A DNA stretch of 64,000 nt from Batillaria attramentaria (Eukaryota > Mollusca > Gastropoda > Batillariidae). The DNA lies in contig JACVVK020000197.1 of the NCBI GenBank assembly GCA_018292915.2, positions 1-64,000 of the forward strand. Reading direction: 5' to 3'. The translations under genes and the position numbers were made by a program. This document shows positions 10,645 through 20,435 of the stretch, piece by piece. The notes beneath the pieces are model-generated. The model was given only the letters and a program-made list of their open reading frames with translations. It was not told the DNA's origin and made no database searches. The first letter of the stretch is position 1. Each line of letters opens with the position of its first letter.

Positions 10645-11110
10645 TTGCGGTTTTAACTTCCTTTTCTACCATAGAAGGGTGATATCAAGTATAACTTCCT
10701 TTTCCACCATAGAAGGGTGATATCAAGTATAACTTCCTTTTCCACCATAGAAGGATGATATCAAGTATAACTTCCTTTTCCACCATAGAAGGGTGATATC
10801 AAGTATAACTTCCTTTTCCACCATAGAAGGGTGATACCAAGTATAACTTCCTTTTCCACCATAGAAGGGTGATACCAAGTATAACTTCCTTTTCCACCAT
10901 AGAAGGGTGATATCAAGTATAACTTCCTTTTCCACCATAGAAGGGTGATATCAAGTATAACTTCCTTTTCCACCATAGAAGGGTGATATCAAGTATAACT
11001 TCCTTTTCCACCATAGAAGGGTGATATCAAGTATGGGACAAGGAGGACAACTCCAGCACAGTATTTTTACATCTTGCTGGCTATTCGTTTAAGCCTCCAG
11101 CATTAATAAT
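10645..11110 (-). mobile_element. SINE family A copy whose tail is expanded into a satellite
   Basis: On the minus strand the left end of this interval matches the SINE tail (GGTAGAAAAGGAAGTTAAAA). The right end, beyond the array, matches the SINE body: GGGACAAGGAGGACAACTCC AGCACAGTATTTTT corresponds to the antisense GGGGCAACGAGAAAAAGGCC AGCACAAATATTT of other copies. The 38-bp array (10653-11034) sits between them at the tail position. Confidence 0.6.
10653..11034. repeat. 38-bp tandem repeat, 10 copies
   Basis: The unit reads AACTTCCTTTTCCACCATAG AAGGGTGATATCAAGTAT. Copies are almost identical (CTACC/CCACC, GGGTG/GGATG and TATC/TACC variants). Each unit is the antisense of the SINE A tail segment GATATCACCCTATGTGGTGG AAAAGGACGTTAA. 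Open frames across the array encode nothing real. Confidence 0.95.
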
Positions 11111-11880
11111 TCAGTGCTTCATCAGCTTGGATGGATAGATGGAAGAGGATTTCCACAGAACTGAGACCACCACAGCGGAAAAAAATGTTGATGGCAGGAG
11201 ACAGTGTCAGGTTGCAAACCATCCTACAGAAACTAACATGGAGACAGTAACATCTGCACAGGATGAGTGGCTCTTCAGGCTCTTCCAATCACCTCCCCAT
11301 CCCTCTGCAAACACTCTCCGCCTGAATTATCAAATCGTGGTCACATTAAACGAAATAATCTCATTAATTCCAGGGTCGGAGTTTTTCCCGGACACGCGTA
11401 TTTATCCCGAGGACACTCGACCTGCTATGGGAGATGTGGATCTGTAAAGTGTGTCAGTCTGTTGTCAGCGCAGTGTGTGATCGATGTCTTGTTACTTCTT
11501 ACCGCACATCTGTTTCCAATCGCTATGCTGGTCAAAGACTACAACTGCACGAGGTCTCAAAATACCGATATAATTATTCCATATTAGCATTAGGCTTCAG
11601 TCCAGAAACAAAAATTAACATGCACAGACCACTCAAGGACACGTACCTGACAGGAGTTTGTTTTCAATATTGAACGTTTCCTTTCCGCTCAGACGTCACT
11701 GGAGTAATGCTAGTCTACTTAGCCACTTCATTCAAATCCACTCGCGTCGCCTTTGCCTCTTTTCACTGTCCTAGCTTCACTGGGAGCTTGCTTCCTCTTA
11801 CAACACCCTGGCATGCACCTCGCCCTACCAACTGAAATAAAAAGCTCACGAAAGTCACTGACTACAAAGTAGAACACTGG

Positions 11881-12012
11881 CAGAGTAGGGTCCTTCCTAG
11901 ACACACTGACGGGGCATCAAGGAAACAGACAATACAATCTTTTGGTTCCCAGCAGGGGTTCGAACCTACAACCCAAGTATTGAAAGTCCATTGGGCTACG
12001 AACTTGGTTTTC
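11881..12012 (-). mobile_element. SINE family A, strongly diverged copy
   Basis: On the minus strand it reads TAGCCCAATGGACTTTCAAT, then GTTGTAGGTTCGAACCCC, a CCAAAAGATTGT body and CTTGATGCCCCGTC. The order is the same as in intact copies, with many substitutions. Confidence 0.6.
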
Positions 12013-12028
12013 TCGGGTCCTCGCAAAT

Positions 12029-12199
12029 GGGAGGGTGGGTGTTCAGGAACTGAACGTCCTTTTCCAGCACCTGTGGGTGACATCAAAGACGAGGCAACGA
12101 GAAAAAGGCCAGCACAAATATTTAGCCCCAGCCGGGATTCGAACTCACGACCCGACCATTGAGAGTCAAACGCTTTACCATTAGGCTATCCCAGTTCCC
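12029..12199 (-). mobile_element. SINE family A, near full-length copy
   Basis: On the minus strand it reads GGGAACTGGGATAGCCTAAT GGTAAAGCG, then GTCGTGAGTTCGAATCCCGG, CTAAATATTTGTGCTGGCC, TTTGATGTCACCC, GCTGGAAAAGGACGTTCAG and a CACCCACCCTCCC tail. It lies 16 bp from the diverged copy in the same orientation. Confidence 0.9.
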
Positions 12200-12427
12200 A
12201 TAAATAGTAAACTTTCTTCAAAAACGGTGATATTCACTCAGTTCATTTTTAATAGTCTTTTTGTAGAAGATAAAGTAATTCAGTCACAAAAACAAGTTGA
12301 ACATACAATGGAAGCTTCAGCATTAAATGTATTGTCTACGACAGTGTGTGCGGTTTAACTACAGCTGAAAGCAGGGTGGTGCCAAATCTATGGTGTGACC
12401 CAAAACACTGGCGCTCGTGATCCCAGC

Positions 12428-12429
<2 letters not shown>

Positions 12430-12493
<64 letters not shown>
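12430..12493. repeat. (CA)n flanked by a 16-bp direct repeat
   Basis: A pure 64-bp CA tract lies between two perfect copies of CTCGTGATCCCAGCTT (12414-12429 and 12494-12509). Confidence 0.95.
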
Positions 12494-12495
<2 letters not shown>

Positions 12496-12732
12496 CGTGA
12501 TCCCAGCTTTGTGAAAGCCATGGGGGATCAGTTTATGTCCAAAGACGCCAACCACAAATCGAAGAGGGGAAACAGTTTATCGACGAGAAAGCTTTTCTTG
12601 ATGTTGATCCATACAGATTTTGCAAAAAGCCATCAGCTGGTAGTATTAGTTGTTCCTGCAGGATCCTGTGTAGACAGCAGCGGACAGACGGGGGATAACA
12701 TTTCTACCCAGCAAGCAGCTTCTGTCTTCTGG

Positions 12733-12914
<182 letters not shown>

Positions 12915-13216
12915 CAATCACACACTCATCAGTCTTCTTTTATTTCCATTTTCCACGCTATGCTTTATTCTAGAGATTAAAAAAGAGTATTAAAAAAAGG
13001 TATTCCAACACCTTTGAATGAGAAAATAATTCCTATTCTTTCAACACGTAAATTCCGTCGACGCATCCTATGAATGATTTTTCCGACTTCCTGTTTTCCA
13101 ACCAGAGTTTGCAAACTAGAACTGAATAGAAACCCGACGTGTTTCTTTTTCCTTAATCAGACGTTAACATAAACAAGTCACTTGGCCCTATCTGCCTGTC
13201 TGCTTCTCTTTCTCTT

Positions 13217-13286
<70 letters not shown>

Positions 13287-13330
13287 ACACACACACACCC
13301 GGCACACACACGCGCACTCACGCACACACG
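13217..13330. repeat. (CA)n microsatellite with degenerate 3' edge
   Basis: A CA tract of about 80 bp followed by interrupted CA/CG steps (GGCACACACACGCGCACTCA). Confidence 0.93.
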
Positions 13331-14239
13331 CACGCCGCATTTGCACGCAAATTGGCTTGCTTGTTGGTGTTACTGTTATTCTACATTCTATATAAAAGCT
13401 GTATTAACTATTAAAAACGTTTTGCTGTCAATATTTTTTTTTAAAGGAAGTAGAAAGAAAAAATATATAAAATAACAAATAAAGATTAAAACAAAGGGAA
13501 GATGATGATGGAAGGATGGAAGGAACAAAACAAAAGGAAAAAGAGAAGAACAAAAACAAAAATCAAACCTTCCAAAACGGCCCTTCTTTGACCCTCTTTC
13601 TGATTCCCACAAAAAAGAGCGAGAGGGAAAAAAAAAGTCACTTGATCGAAAATATCTCAGTATAGCACTGAGCTCAGCCCCAGAAGCGGGCAGATCGCAC
13701 ACGGCGTATTCCTGATACCCACTTTTCACAAAACAACTCACATCGTCTAAAGCTCGTTTAACCTAATTCTGCTCTAAACCAAACACTGCCGATCCTCACC
13801 TCCCCGCTAAACTGAAAGGCAAAGGCGTTTAGATCTCTTGTATCCCTCTCTACTGTCTTCAAATACACCTGGAAAAATATACCCACCCCGACCGTTTCTC
13901 TCCACAAAAAAGGAACAACAAGAGAGTGAAGGGGAAGCTGGGGTAGAGGCGCGCAAATGTTTGGAGTCGCCCTTTTTTCCACAAATAACGCCCGGATTGG
14001 ACCCACCGATCATGCTGGGAGATACACAAAGAGGCGATGACGCCCACGACGATTCTGTTGATGAGAGCAGCGTGTCTGTGAGTGCTTCACAGTGTGAGGG
14101 AGGAAGGTGGGAGGGGGATGGAGGGGGAGGGGAGGAGGGTGGTTGAGGAATGTACCTGGCGTTGGGTTGACAACGCTGGCCGCTAGAGAATGAATGTGTG
14201 TGTCACAATTGCTATGTCTTTTATTGTTCAAGTGTCGCT

Positions 14240-14342
14240 GGCATTATTTTCATTCCATTTTATTTCACTTTATTTTGTAAGTGCTTAGAGCTGGCTACGT
14301 ACAAGTATAAATATCCGTCATTATTATTATTATCATTATTAA
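14240..14342 (+). mobile_element. Retroelement 3' end with (ATT)n tail
   Basis: TTGTAAGTGCTTAGAGCTGG, then a short spacer, TATAAATATCC and (ATT)n. The GTGCTTAGAGC...TATAAATA...ATTATT order is a common LINE/SINE terminus in metazoan genomes. No head is identified. Confidence 0.5.
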
Positions 14343-14351
14343 CAACGTGCT

Positions 14352-14353
<2 letters not shown>

Positions 14354-14407
<54 letters not shown>
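14354..14407. repeat. (CT)n microsatellite
   Basis: A CT tract of about 54 bp. Confidence 0.95.
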
Positions 14408-14410
<3 letters not shown>

Positions 14411-15257
14411 CCAGTCCACTGTTTCCACGCACTGAAGTTTGCATGATGTTTTTTATTGTTCATTTTCCTACCGACCAGCTCAGTGGGAACACGATGAAGC
14501 ATGACCGCCCCTGCTGTACATAACGTACAATAACGCCTTACCTTGCCTGCTGCAGCCACGACCTGATAGCAAACACAGTGTCCTGTTACCATCAACAGAG
14601 GGCGCCACCGGCAGCCAATAAAATCTTTGTGCCGCGTGCAACTGTGCAATGTTTATGCCAGAAGTCGCTACTCTGTTTGTCTGCCCTGCTAAGAATGGCG
14701 CGCATCGCATTGAAGATTGGCGTTTGATGCGCTGCGAAGAGTTGCCGCCCCTGGGAAGCTCTCGCGCTGGGGAGGCGTGAAGAAAAGGGCAAATTGACTG
14801 ATAATGAAACACTATAAACGCCCGCGCAATAAAACCGTGATATAGGGCTTCGAAGACGCAGAAATCGCTTCCCGTCGCTAGCTTTATCTTCCCAGCGAAA
14901 TATTTTGCCTAAACATTTCTGCAGCTCTACATTTATTTGGTTTTGTGCCGATATTAGATCTGGGTTCTGCCATCGCCACCCTACAGACAAAAGCTAGGCG
15001 ACTGACGGAGCATGGAGGGTAATCAATAGGGCGGAGTTTTCCCTGCTGTTTCTTCAATTCAAAAGTTTTCATAACGATTACTCTTCTGTTGCTTCTCAGA
15101 CACATTGGAAAATCAGTGGACACGCTCGTTGGTAATGGTAATTGGATTTTGTCATGATGTCTTTGTGAAAGAGAAGTGGCCGTACACTGATCAACCAAGA
15201 AATGACCTGAAACGCCAAGTCAGTACTACATGGTGAATGACATGTACAAAATCATGT
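14408..15257. other. Unique non-coding sequence
   Basis: Several short frames are open on the minus strand (14592-14990 and 14884-15198), but they show no domain, signal or splice pattern. I see nothing that can be named here. Confidence 0.5.
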
Positions 15258-15258
15258 G

Positions 15259-15880
15259 GGACGGTCGGTGGTCTAATGGTTGAGACTTCGCCGCCAATGC
15301 GAGGGGTGTGGAAGTTCGAGTTCCATTAGGGGCAAAGAATGTTTCCTTCTCGTGTGTGGCACCGTTCATTCAGGCTGACCGTCGGGGTTTTTCTCCGGGT
15401 ACTCCGGCTTCCTCCCCCTCTGCTTTGGGGAGCTGGGGTGGCCGAATGGTAGAGCGTTGGACTCCTAATGCTCGGGCCGTGAGTTCGTATCCTGGCTGGG
15501 GCCAAATATTTGTGCTGGCTTTTTTATCGTTGTCCCGTCTTTGATATCACCCGTATGTGGTGGAAAAGGGCGTTAAACTCACAAACACACACACACACAC
15601 ACTGCTTTGGAAATGTTCAGCCCACAAAATTAAAAGACAAATGCAGTTCTTAATAGCGAAAATTAACATTGCTGAGCTGACGCTTCGCGCCAAGTGATTG
15701 TAAAGCGTCCACGTCCAGTCTGTGAGAGAATGCGTGTGATTCACGTGAGCGTGTGTATTGGGTTCATTTCGCGGCGCTTTAAGCCATTTCAAGAAACTAG
15801 ATAAAGCTCCTACACAGTACACAATTAGTAGCAGTTGTAGTTGTAGTAGTAGTAGTAGCAGTAGTAGTAGTAGCAGTAGT
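15259..15880 (+). mobile_element. SINE family B, split by a SINE A insertion
   Basis: The tRNA-like head (CGGTCGGTGGTCTAATGGTT ... GTTCGAGTTCC) is followed by GGGGCAAAGAATGTTTCCTT, GGCACCGTTCATTC and the module TTCTCCGGGTACTCCGGCTT at 15259-15428. The element resumes at 15602 (TGCTTTGGAAATGTTCAGCC ... GATTCACGTGAGCGTG ... CGGCGCTTTAAGC) and ends in a (TAG)n tail (15845-15880). The uninterrupted copy at 27888-28304 shows that the two halves belong together. Confidence 0.85.
15429..15601 (+). mobile_element. SINE family A nested inside SINE B
   Basis: A full-length family A copy (GGAGCTGGGGTGGCCGAATG GTAGAGCG, GTGAGTTCG, CCAAATATTTGTGCTGGC, GTGGAAAAGGGCGTTAAAC, CA-rich tail). The 9-bp target duplication CTGCTTTGG lies at 15420-15428 and again at 15602-15610. 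The intact SINE B has this sequence only once. Confidence 0.92.
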
Positions 15881-16157
15881 ATCAAAGATGATGGTACTCC
15901 TACGGAAAGTATTTAACCGTACATAGTCTTTGGTCATATTTAGGAAAATGACTTTACCTGAGAGCACCCTTCGCCGAAAGTGTTTAAATCTGTCCATGTA
16001 GCACCGTGGTAACTTCGAGCCATTTTGACTACACCCCGAGCGAAGGGAGGCGGAGAAATCTCCATCCAACATAAACTTGTCGATACGTGTCGTTTCGTGT
16101 GCCCAGTGTTTGACACGCCTGTCGTTCGGGGGCACAATTCGGCAAGTGTTGACAGAT

Positions 16158-16320
16158 CTATAGCATGATGATGCTGGCAATGAAAACGTAGACGTAGATG
16201 CCAAACTGGCGGAGCCACGCGTCGGTGTAAAGTTTTGATGATTTGAGAAGGGGAGGGTAAATACGGCGGTATGGTGTGGAGATTATCAGGGTGAGGGTGC
16301 CTTCGGCAATATTAGCGTGG
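16158..16320 (-). CDS. Candidate terminal exon ending in a membrane helix, unknown family
   Basis: On the minus strand an 18-nt T tract followed by ACAG gives an acceptor ending at 16321. The 163-nt segment then stays open for 53 codons to TAG at 16158-16160. It reads HANIAEGTLTLIISTPYRRI, YPPLLKSSKLYTDAWLRQ, FGIYVYVFIASIIML and stop. Most codons end in C or T, unlike the surrounding DNA. The last 15 residues form a hydrophobic helix directly before the stop, so the product would end in the membrane (last helix of a multi-pass protein, or a tail anchor). No upstream exon was recognised at higher coordinates, and the T tract could be a retro-insertion tail instead of a splice signal. I do not recognise the family. 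Confidence 0.35.
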
Positions 16321-16485
16321 CTGTAAAAAAAAAAAAAAAAAACTACAGGAACCAAACTGTGGAATAAAGCGGGAAATTTTCACACATTAGCAGGATTCAG
16401 TTCACCCAGAGTCGGGAGAGGGGTCACTTTACAACCGTTTTGTTCAGTTTTTCTTCTTCTTCTTCTTCTTTTTTTTTTTTTTTCT

Positions 16486-16792
16486 TTGTTTGTTTGTTTG
16501 TTTGTTTGTTTCTTGTAGTGTTGGTGATGTTTAATTTTGTGTTTGGTTTTGTCTGTTTTGTGTTGGTTTTTGTTATTTTTGTTTGTTGTGGGATTTTATG
16601 GTTTGTTTGTTTGTTTGTTTGTTTGTTTGTTTGTTTGTTTGTTTGTTTGTTTGTTTGTTTGTTTGTTTGTTTGTTTGGGTGTTTTTTGTTAGTATTTTGG
16701 TGGATTTTTTATTTATTTGGTGGATTTTGGGGGAGTTGTTTGTTTGTTTGTTTGTTTGTTTGTTTGTTTGTTTGTTTGTTTGTTTGTTTGTT
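16486..16792. repeat. (TTTG)n arrays
   Basis: Three TTTG blocks (about 16486-16512, 16596-16677 and 16736-16792) lie in a T/G-rich stretch. They read as long Cys-Leu-Phe-Val frames that are not coding. Confidence 0.93.
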
Positions 16793-16882
16793 CAGGGTTT
16801 TTGTGGTGGTGATGGTGATTTGTTGTTGGTGTTCTTCTTCTTCTTCTGTTTAATGCCTCGCTTGGCAGATTTAGGATTTGAG

Positions 16883-16919
16883 CACGTGGCCAGCTTGTCA
16901 TGACGTCAGTCAGCACGTG
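16883..16919. promoter_or_regulatory. CRE flanked by two E-boxes
   Basis: The palindromic CRE TGACGTCA (16901-16908) lies between two CACGTG E-boxes (16883-16888 and 16914-16919), within 37 bp. It is about 70 bp upstream of ATG 16988. CREB/ATF and bHLH families are known to bind these motifs; occupancy here is inferred. Confidence 0.35.
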
Positions 16920-16987
16920 TACAAAGTAGAGTATGTGCGGATATCTATACATGCTGGGGCAAACGATAATACGATCTATTGCAAACA

Positions 16988-17671
16988 ATGGTGTGGCCAA
17001 GCCAATCTCTTCCACCAGATGACACAGTCAACCAGATGAAAGACGCCGCTGATGGAACAGGCACACAAAAAATGGCGGCAATGGTACAAGATGCACTGGC
17101 GGTCCCCCTCCAGCATCTCTCTACACCACAGCCGCATGCAGCAACAAAAGAAAACTTCAAAACAAGACAGCACTTTGCCGTTGTTTTCGTTTGCAAAGAA
17201 TGGGCGTACAGATATGGAACACATCTACTGTCTTCAAAAGGGACGAAGGGAAAACAAAAAGATGGGGAGGGGAGAGAAGAAGATCAAACGGGGAATAACT
17301 CGGATCTCAGCAGAGTGGGTACAGAGGGAGGGGGAGGTGACACAGTGAGAGATATCTGCTCTGTGTTCAGCGTCGGATTTTGTGTGATTTTGAAACAGTA
17401 CTCCGGATTCGGAATGACTGCAGATGCGATCCCGGTATTCTGGTCAAAATCGCGACAATGGACTAACTTTCAATTGAAAAACTCTGAAAAAAAAAAACCC
17501 AAGTTTGTTGTAGGAATTAGGTTTCTTTCTTTCTGTCTGTCTTCATTTCGTGTTTGCGTGTTTGTTTTGCTTGTTGTTTTCGTAATCAGTTTTGTCAAAC
17601 TAACTTTCATTCTAAATGACGTTAAGAACAACACTGATGAAAATTCGAGATTCTATTGGCGTCTATGTTGA
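16988..17671 (+). CDS. Unassigned 228-codon open reading frame
   Basis: An ATG in a good context (AAACAATGG) opens 227 codons to a stop at 17669-17671. The N-terminal part (MVWPSQSLPPDDTVNQMKDA ...) is polar and Gln/Ala-rich. The C-terminal part contains a hydrophobic segment (FVLLVVFVISFV) and then NNTDENSRFYWRLC. It is among the longest open frames in the window not caused by a simple or tandem repeat, and a CRE/E-box cluster lies just upstream. No domain or splice pattern is recognised and codon use is not clearly biased. A chance ORF of this length is possible in 64 kb. It is listed as a hypothesis only. Confidence 0.15.
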   Translation: MVWPSQSLPPDDTVNQMKDAADGTGTQKMAAMVQDALAVPLQHLSTPQPHAATKENFKTRQHFAVVFVCKEWAYRYGTHLLSSKGTKGKQKDGEGREEDQTGNNSDLSRVGTEGGGGDTVRDICSVFSVGFCVILKQYSGFGMTADAIPVFWSKSRQWTNFQLKNSEKKKPKFVVGIRFLSFCLSSFRVCVFVLLVVFVISFVKLTFILNDVKNNTDENSRFYWRLC

Positions 17672-17686
17672 TTTTCCTCGGGGGAA

Positions 17687-17756
17687 GGTGGGGGTAAGGG
17701 AGGGTGAAGGGAGGGAGAGTTTGACTCTCCCTCCCTTCACCCTCCCTTACCCCACC
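17687..17756. repeat. Near-perfect G-rich hairpin, 34-bp arms, 3-nt loop
   Basis: The left arm (17687-17720) is all purine except for three T. It is mirrored by the right arm (17724-17756) with one missing C as the only mismatch. The loop is TTG. Near the loop, GGGAGGGAGAGT pairs with ACTCTCCCTCCC. Confidence 0.93.
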
Positions 17757-19189
17757 TCACGCGATTTCGAAATTTGCCACTGTTGTGGACTGTCCGAGGG
17801 TATGATAAAGTGTGCTGGGTGGTGTATAGAGCAAGACTAGACTGGGCTGGCGGCCATCCTGTGGAATGGTGATGAAAAGCGAATCAAAGACGTCCACAAG
17901 ACAGGAGGAGAAGTCAGGATGGCGTGCACCAGATGGTCCCAACATGACGTCTGCTCTTCTTCTGATCTCGGGGGTGGTTTGTATGAGCTGATAGAGGCCC
18001 ACGTGTGACAAGTCCTGTCCTTGTGTCCTCCTGACTTGGGTTAGTTTACATTGCTTACTGCCTCGTCCAGTTTTCCCAAATCAGTCGTTTTGTTCGCAAT
18101 TATTGTTTTTAAATCATGTATTTCTCACACAAACACAGGACTAGTTTTGTTGCTCTTGGTTCGGTGTTAATGCGATGCTTACTTTGCGGGAGGATATGGT
18201 ATCATATCAAGAAGTGGTATTCTTAACATCACTTGGTGTGTCACGTCAGCGGTGGAGTTCTACTGAGTTTTATATATGTTTTTTCTTATGAATTAACATC
18301 ATTTCCGAGATGTTTCGAAGAGCTTTTTTTTGGTTTGTTTGTTTGTTTGTTTGCTTCTTTCTTTCTTTTACCTTTTTCTTTTCTCTCTCTCTCTCTCTCT
18401 CTCTCTTTCCTTTTTTATTCATTTTTTTTTTTTTGGAGAGGGGATTTCTTTAAGTTTGTTTGTTTGTTTGTTGCTGTTGTTGTTTGTTTGGGGTTTTTTT
18501 GTTTGTTTGTTTTTGATCATTTTTTGTATTCTTTTCTGTCTGTCTCGTTTTGTTTGTTTTGTTGTTTTGGGGGTTTTTTGTTGTTGTTGTTGGGTGGGTT
18601 TTTTTTTTTTTTGGGGGGGGGGTAACTTTTTTTTCTTTTTTCTTTTTTTTTTTTGGGGGGGGGGGATGCATATTGCAAAGACGACACAAGGAAGGAAAGT
18701 GTCCGGTCAGTGTTTGACCTCCCCATATGGTTTTACTTGCTGCACGTGCAACATCGCTATTGATACTAAGCTACCAAGACTGCAGCCACAGTCCCCCCAC
18801 TACTACCCCCAAGGGACGGATCAAAGGACGCCCCCTCCCTTCTACCTGTCGGCACCAACCTCGCTAGGTGGCTCCCCCTCTCGCAGGCCGTCTAAATGAT
18901 TGTTTAGCTCGCAGCCAGTGCACTCCCTTTCACAGACAATGGCGTGGATCCGCCACAAAGCGATGGGTAGAGTCAATAGGTCCGTGTCACGACCTAACAC
19001 CAGGTCTTCTTCAGGCCCAGCAGTTCTTCAAAAATCCTTGTTTCATCAGAAGCATGTGTAGTGATGGCCCATGTGGCATAGACTGGCGATGTATGGTAGC
19101 AGGTACGTTGCACGCATTACCGCCAAAACGGAATACAATGTTCAACCCCTTTTCCTCTTTCTTCCATACCGGTGAACCAACATCCAAGG

Positions 19190-19247
<58 letters not shown>

Positions 19248-20147
19248 GTCACATTTTAAAACGGAAAGCTCGGTTTTACTGTTTACTAGACTGTCGGTGC
19301 GGAAAACTGAAAGGAACCGTTTGTCAATGTGATCAGAAAACGATGAAAACGATAGTACATTGTAAAGATGTGCGCACGCTCACGTTTCAAACGACGGCTT
19401 TTGCCTTTTCCAGATCGTCTCTCGAAACTTTTGAATCAAAATGCAGCAGTACCGGAAACAACAACAACAACAACAACTTTATCTTGACTAATACCAGAGA
19501 TCTAAGAGTGGAAGGATTTCTGTAGAGATGTGGCCCAATCCCCCCCCCCTCCCCCCTCCTCCTCCCTCCCCTCTCCTCCCTCCCCTCTCCTTCTCCCTTA
19601 CGTTTTCTACTCAGCATCTTGCTGTGAGGTGGGTTTGATGTCAAAATAAGCCGCACAGTTGCGAGGAGGCCAATTTGGCAGGGTATCTTTTGATGGAGCG
19701 TTGTTCTGGCGTTGTTCTGGCCTTGCTTATTGTTGATGCTCGCTGTTGGTCGCCTCGGGCTGTGATACAGGGGGGTGACTTGCATCACTTACAGTTTGCT
19801 GTCTACTTGTACTTCAGTTCTCCGTGTTTTCACTCCCACTAGAGTTTCCGTGCCGCTCAGTGCTGTCAGTTCCAGAACGGAACGGCTTGGAGCGTTGGTC
19901 AGAGTATAATTCGTCAACGGTTTTACAGTTTGCAAAATGTAGTACTGCAGATTAGGCCGTACGAAAGATGAAAAAGAAAATGGTCGACATCCTATTTTTA
20001 TGTGTTTCTTTGCTATTGTTTGTAACGGTAACTTTCATTTTTCCACAGTAACCAGCCCATCCTACTGTACGGAGCAGTGATACAGATGAGCTGAGTGCAA
20101 GTGTGAACCAGCAATCAACAGATCGCCCATTAAAAGGCCATTTAAAA
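17757..20147. other. Non-coding block
   Basis: No gene was supported. It holds (CT)n 18381-18405, T/G-rich tracts 18330-18670, unique sequence 18670-19185 with a 40-codon ORF at about 18940-19062, (GT)n 19191-19245, and a CCTCCC-rich stretch 19540-19600. Confidence 0.5.
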
Positions 20148-20435
20148 ATCGCAATTTCACTTGAAATTGTCAGATTATTAGGAGCCACTTCAAGCCACTA
20201 TTGCACTTGAAGTGGCTCCTACTGGTGTGCGGGGAGCCGGGGTGGTCGAATGGTAGAGCGTTGGACTTCTAATGCTCGGGTCGTGAGTTCGATCCCGGCT
20301 GGGGCCAAATATTTGTGCTGGCTTTTTCATCGTTGCCCCGTCTTTGATATCACCCTATGTGGTGGAAAAGGACGTTAATCCCCCAAACACCCACCCACAC
20401 CCATCCTACTGGTGTGCAGTGGCTTCTTCTTTCAA
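20148..20435. repeat. Inverted-repeat element, copy 2, interrupted by a SINE
   Basis: It matches copy 1 (10265-10430): a TTCACTTGAAAT flank, then GGAGCCACTTCAAG (20181-20194) and CTTGAAGTGGCTCC (20206-20219) as 14-bp perfect arms, then CTACTGGTGTGC. The right end (AGTGGCTTCTTCTTT) is displaced by the SINE at 20231-20403. The loop is only 11 bp here against 51 bp in copy 1. Confidence 0.65.
20231..20403 (+). mobile_element. SINE family A, best full-length copy, with target-site duplication
   Basis: The perfect 14-bp duplication TCCTACTGGTGTGC flanks the element (20217-20230 and 20404-20417). The head reads GGGGAGCCGGGGTGGTCGAA TGGTAGAGCGTTGGACTTCT, then GGGTCGTGAGTTCGATCCCG. It resembles tRNA-Lys around the D and T arms, while the anticodon-loop region resembles tRNA-Arg(UCU). 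The body and tail are CCAAATATTTGTGCTGGC, TTGATATCACCC, GTGGTGGAAAAGGACGTTAA and CACCCACCCACACCC. It is the best type copy here. Confidence 0.96.

Noticed and set aside
20231..20310. Functional tRNA-Lys or tRNA-Arg gene
   Set aside because: The tRNA-like head continues directly into the family A body and is bounded by target-site duplications, so it is a SINE.
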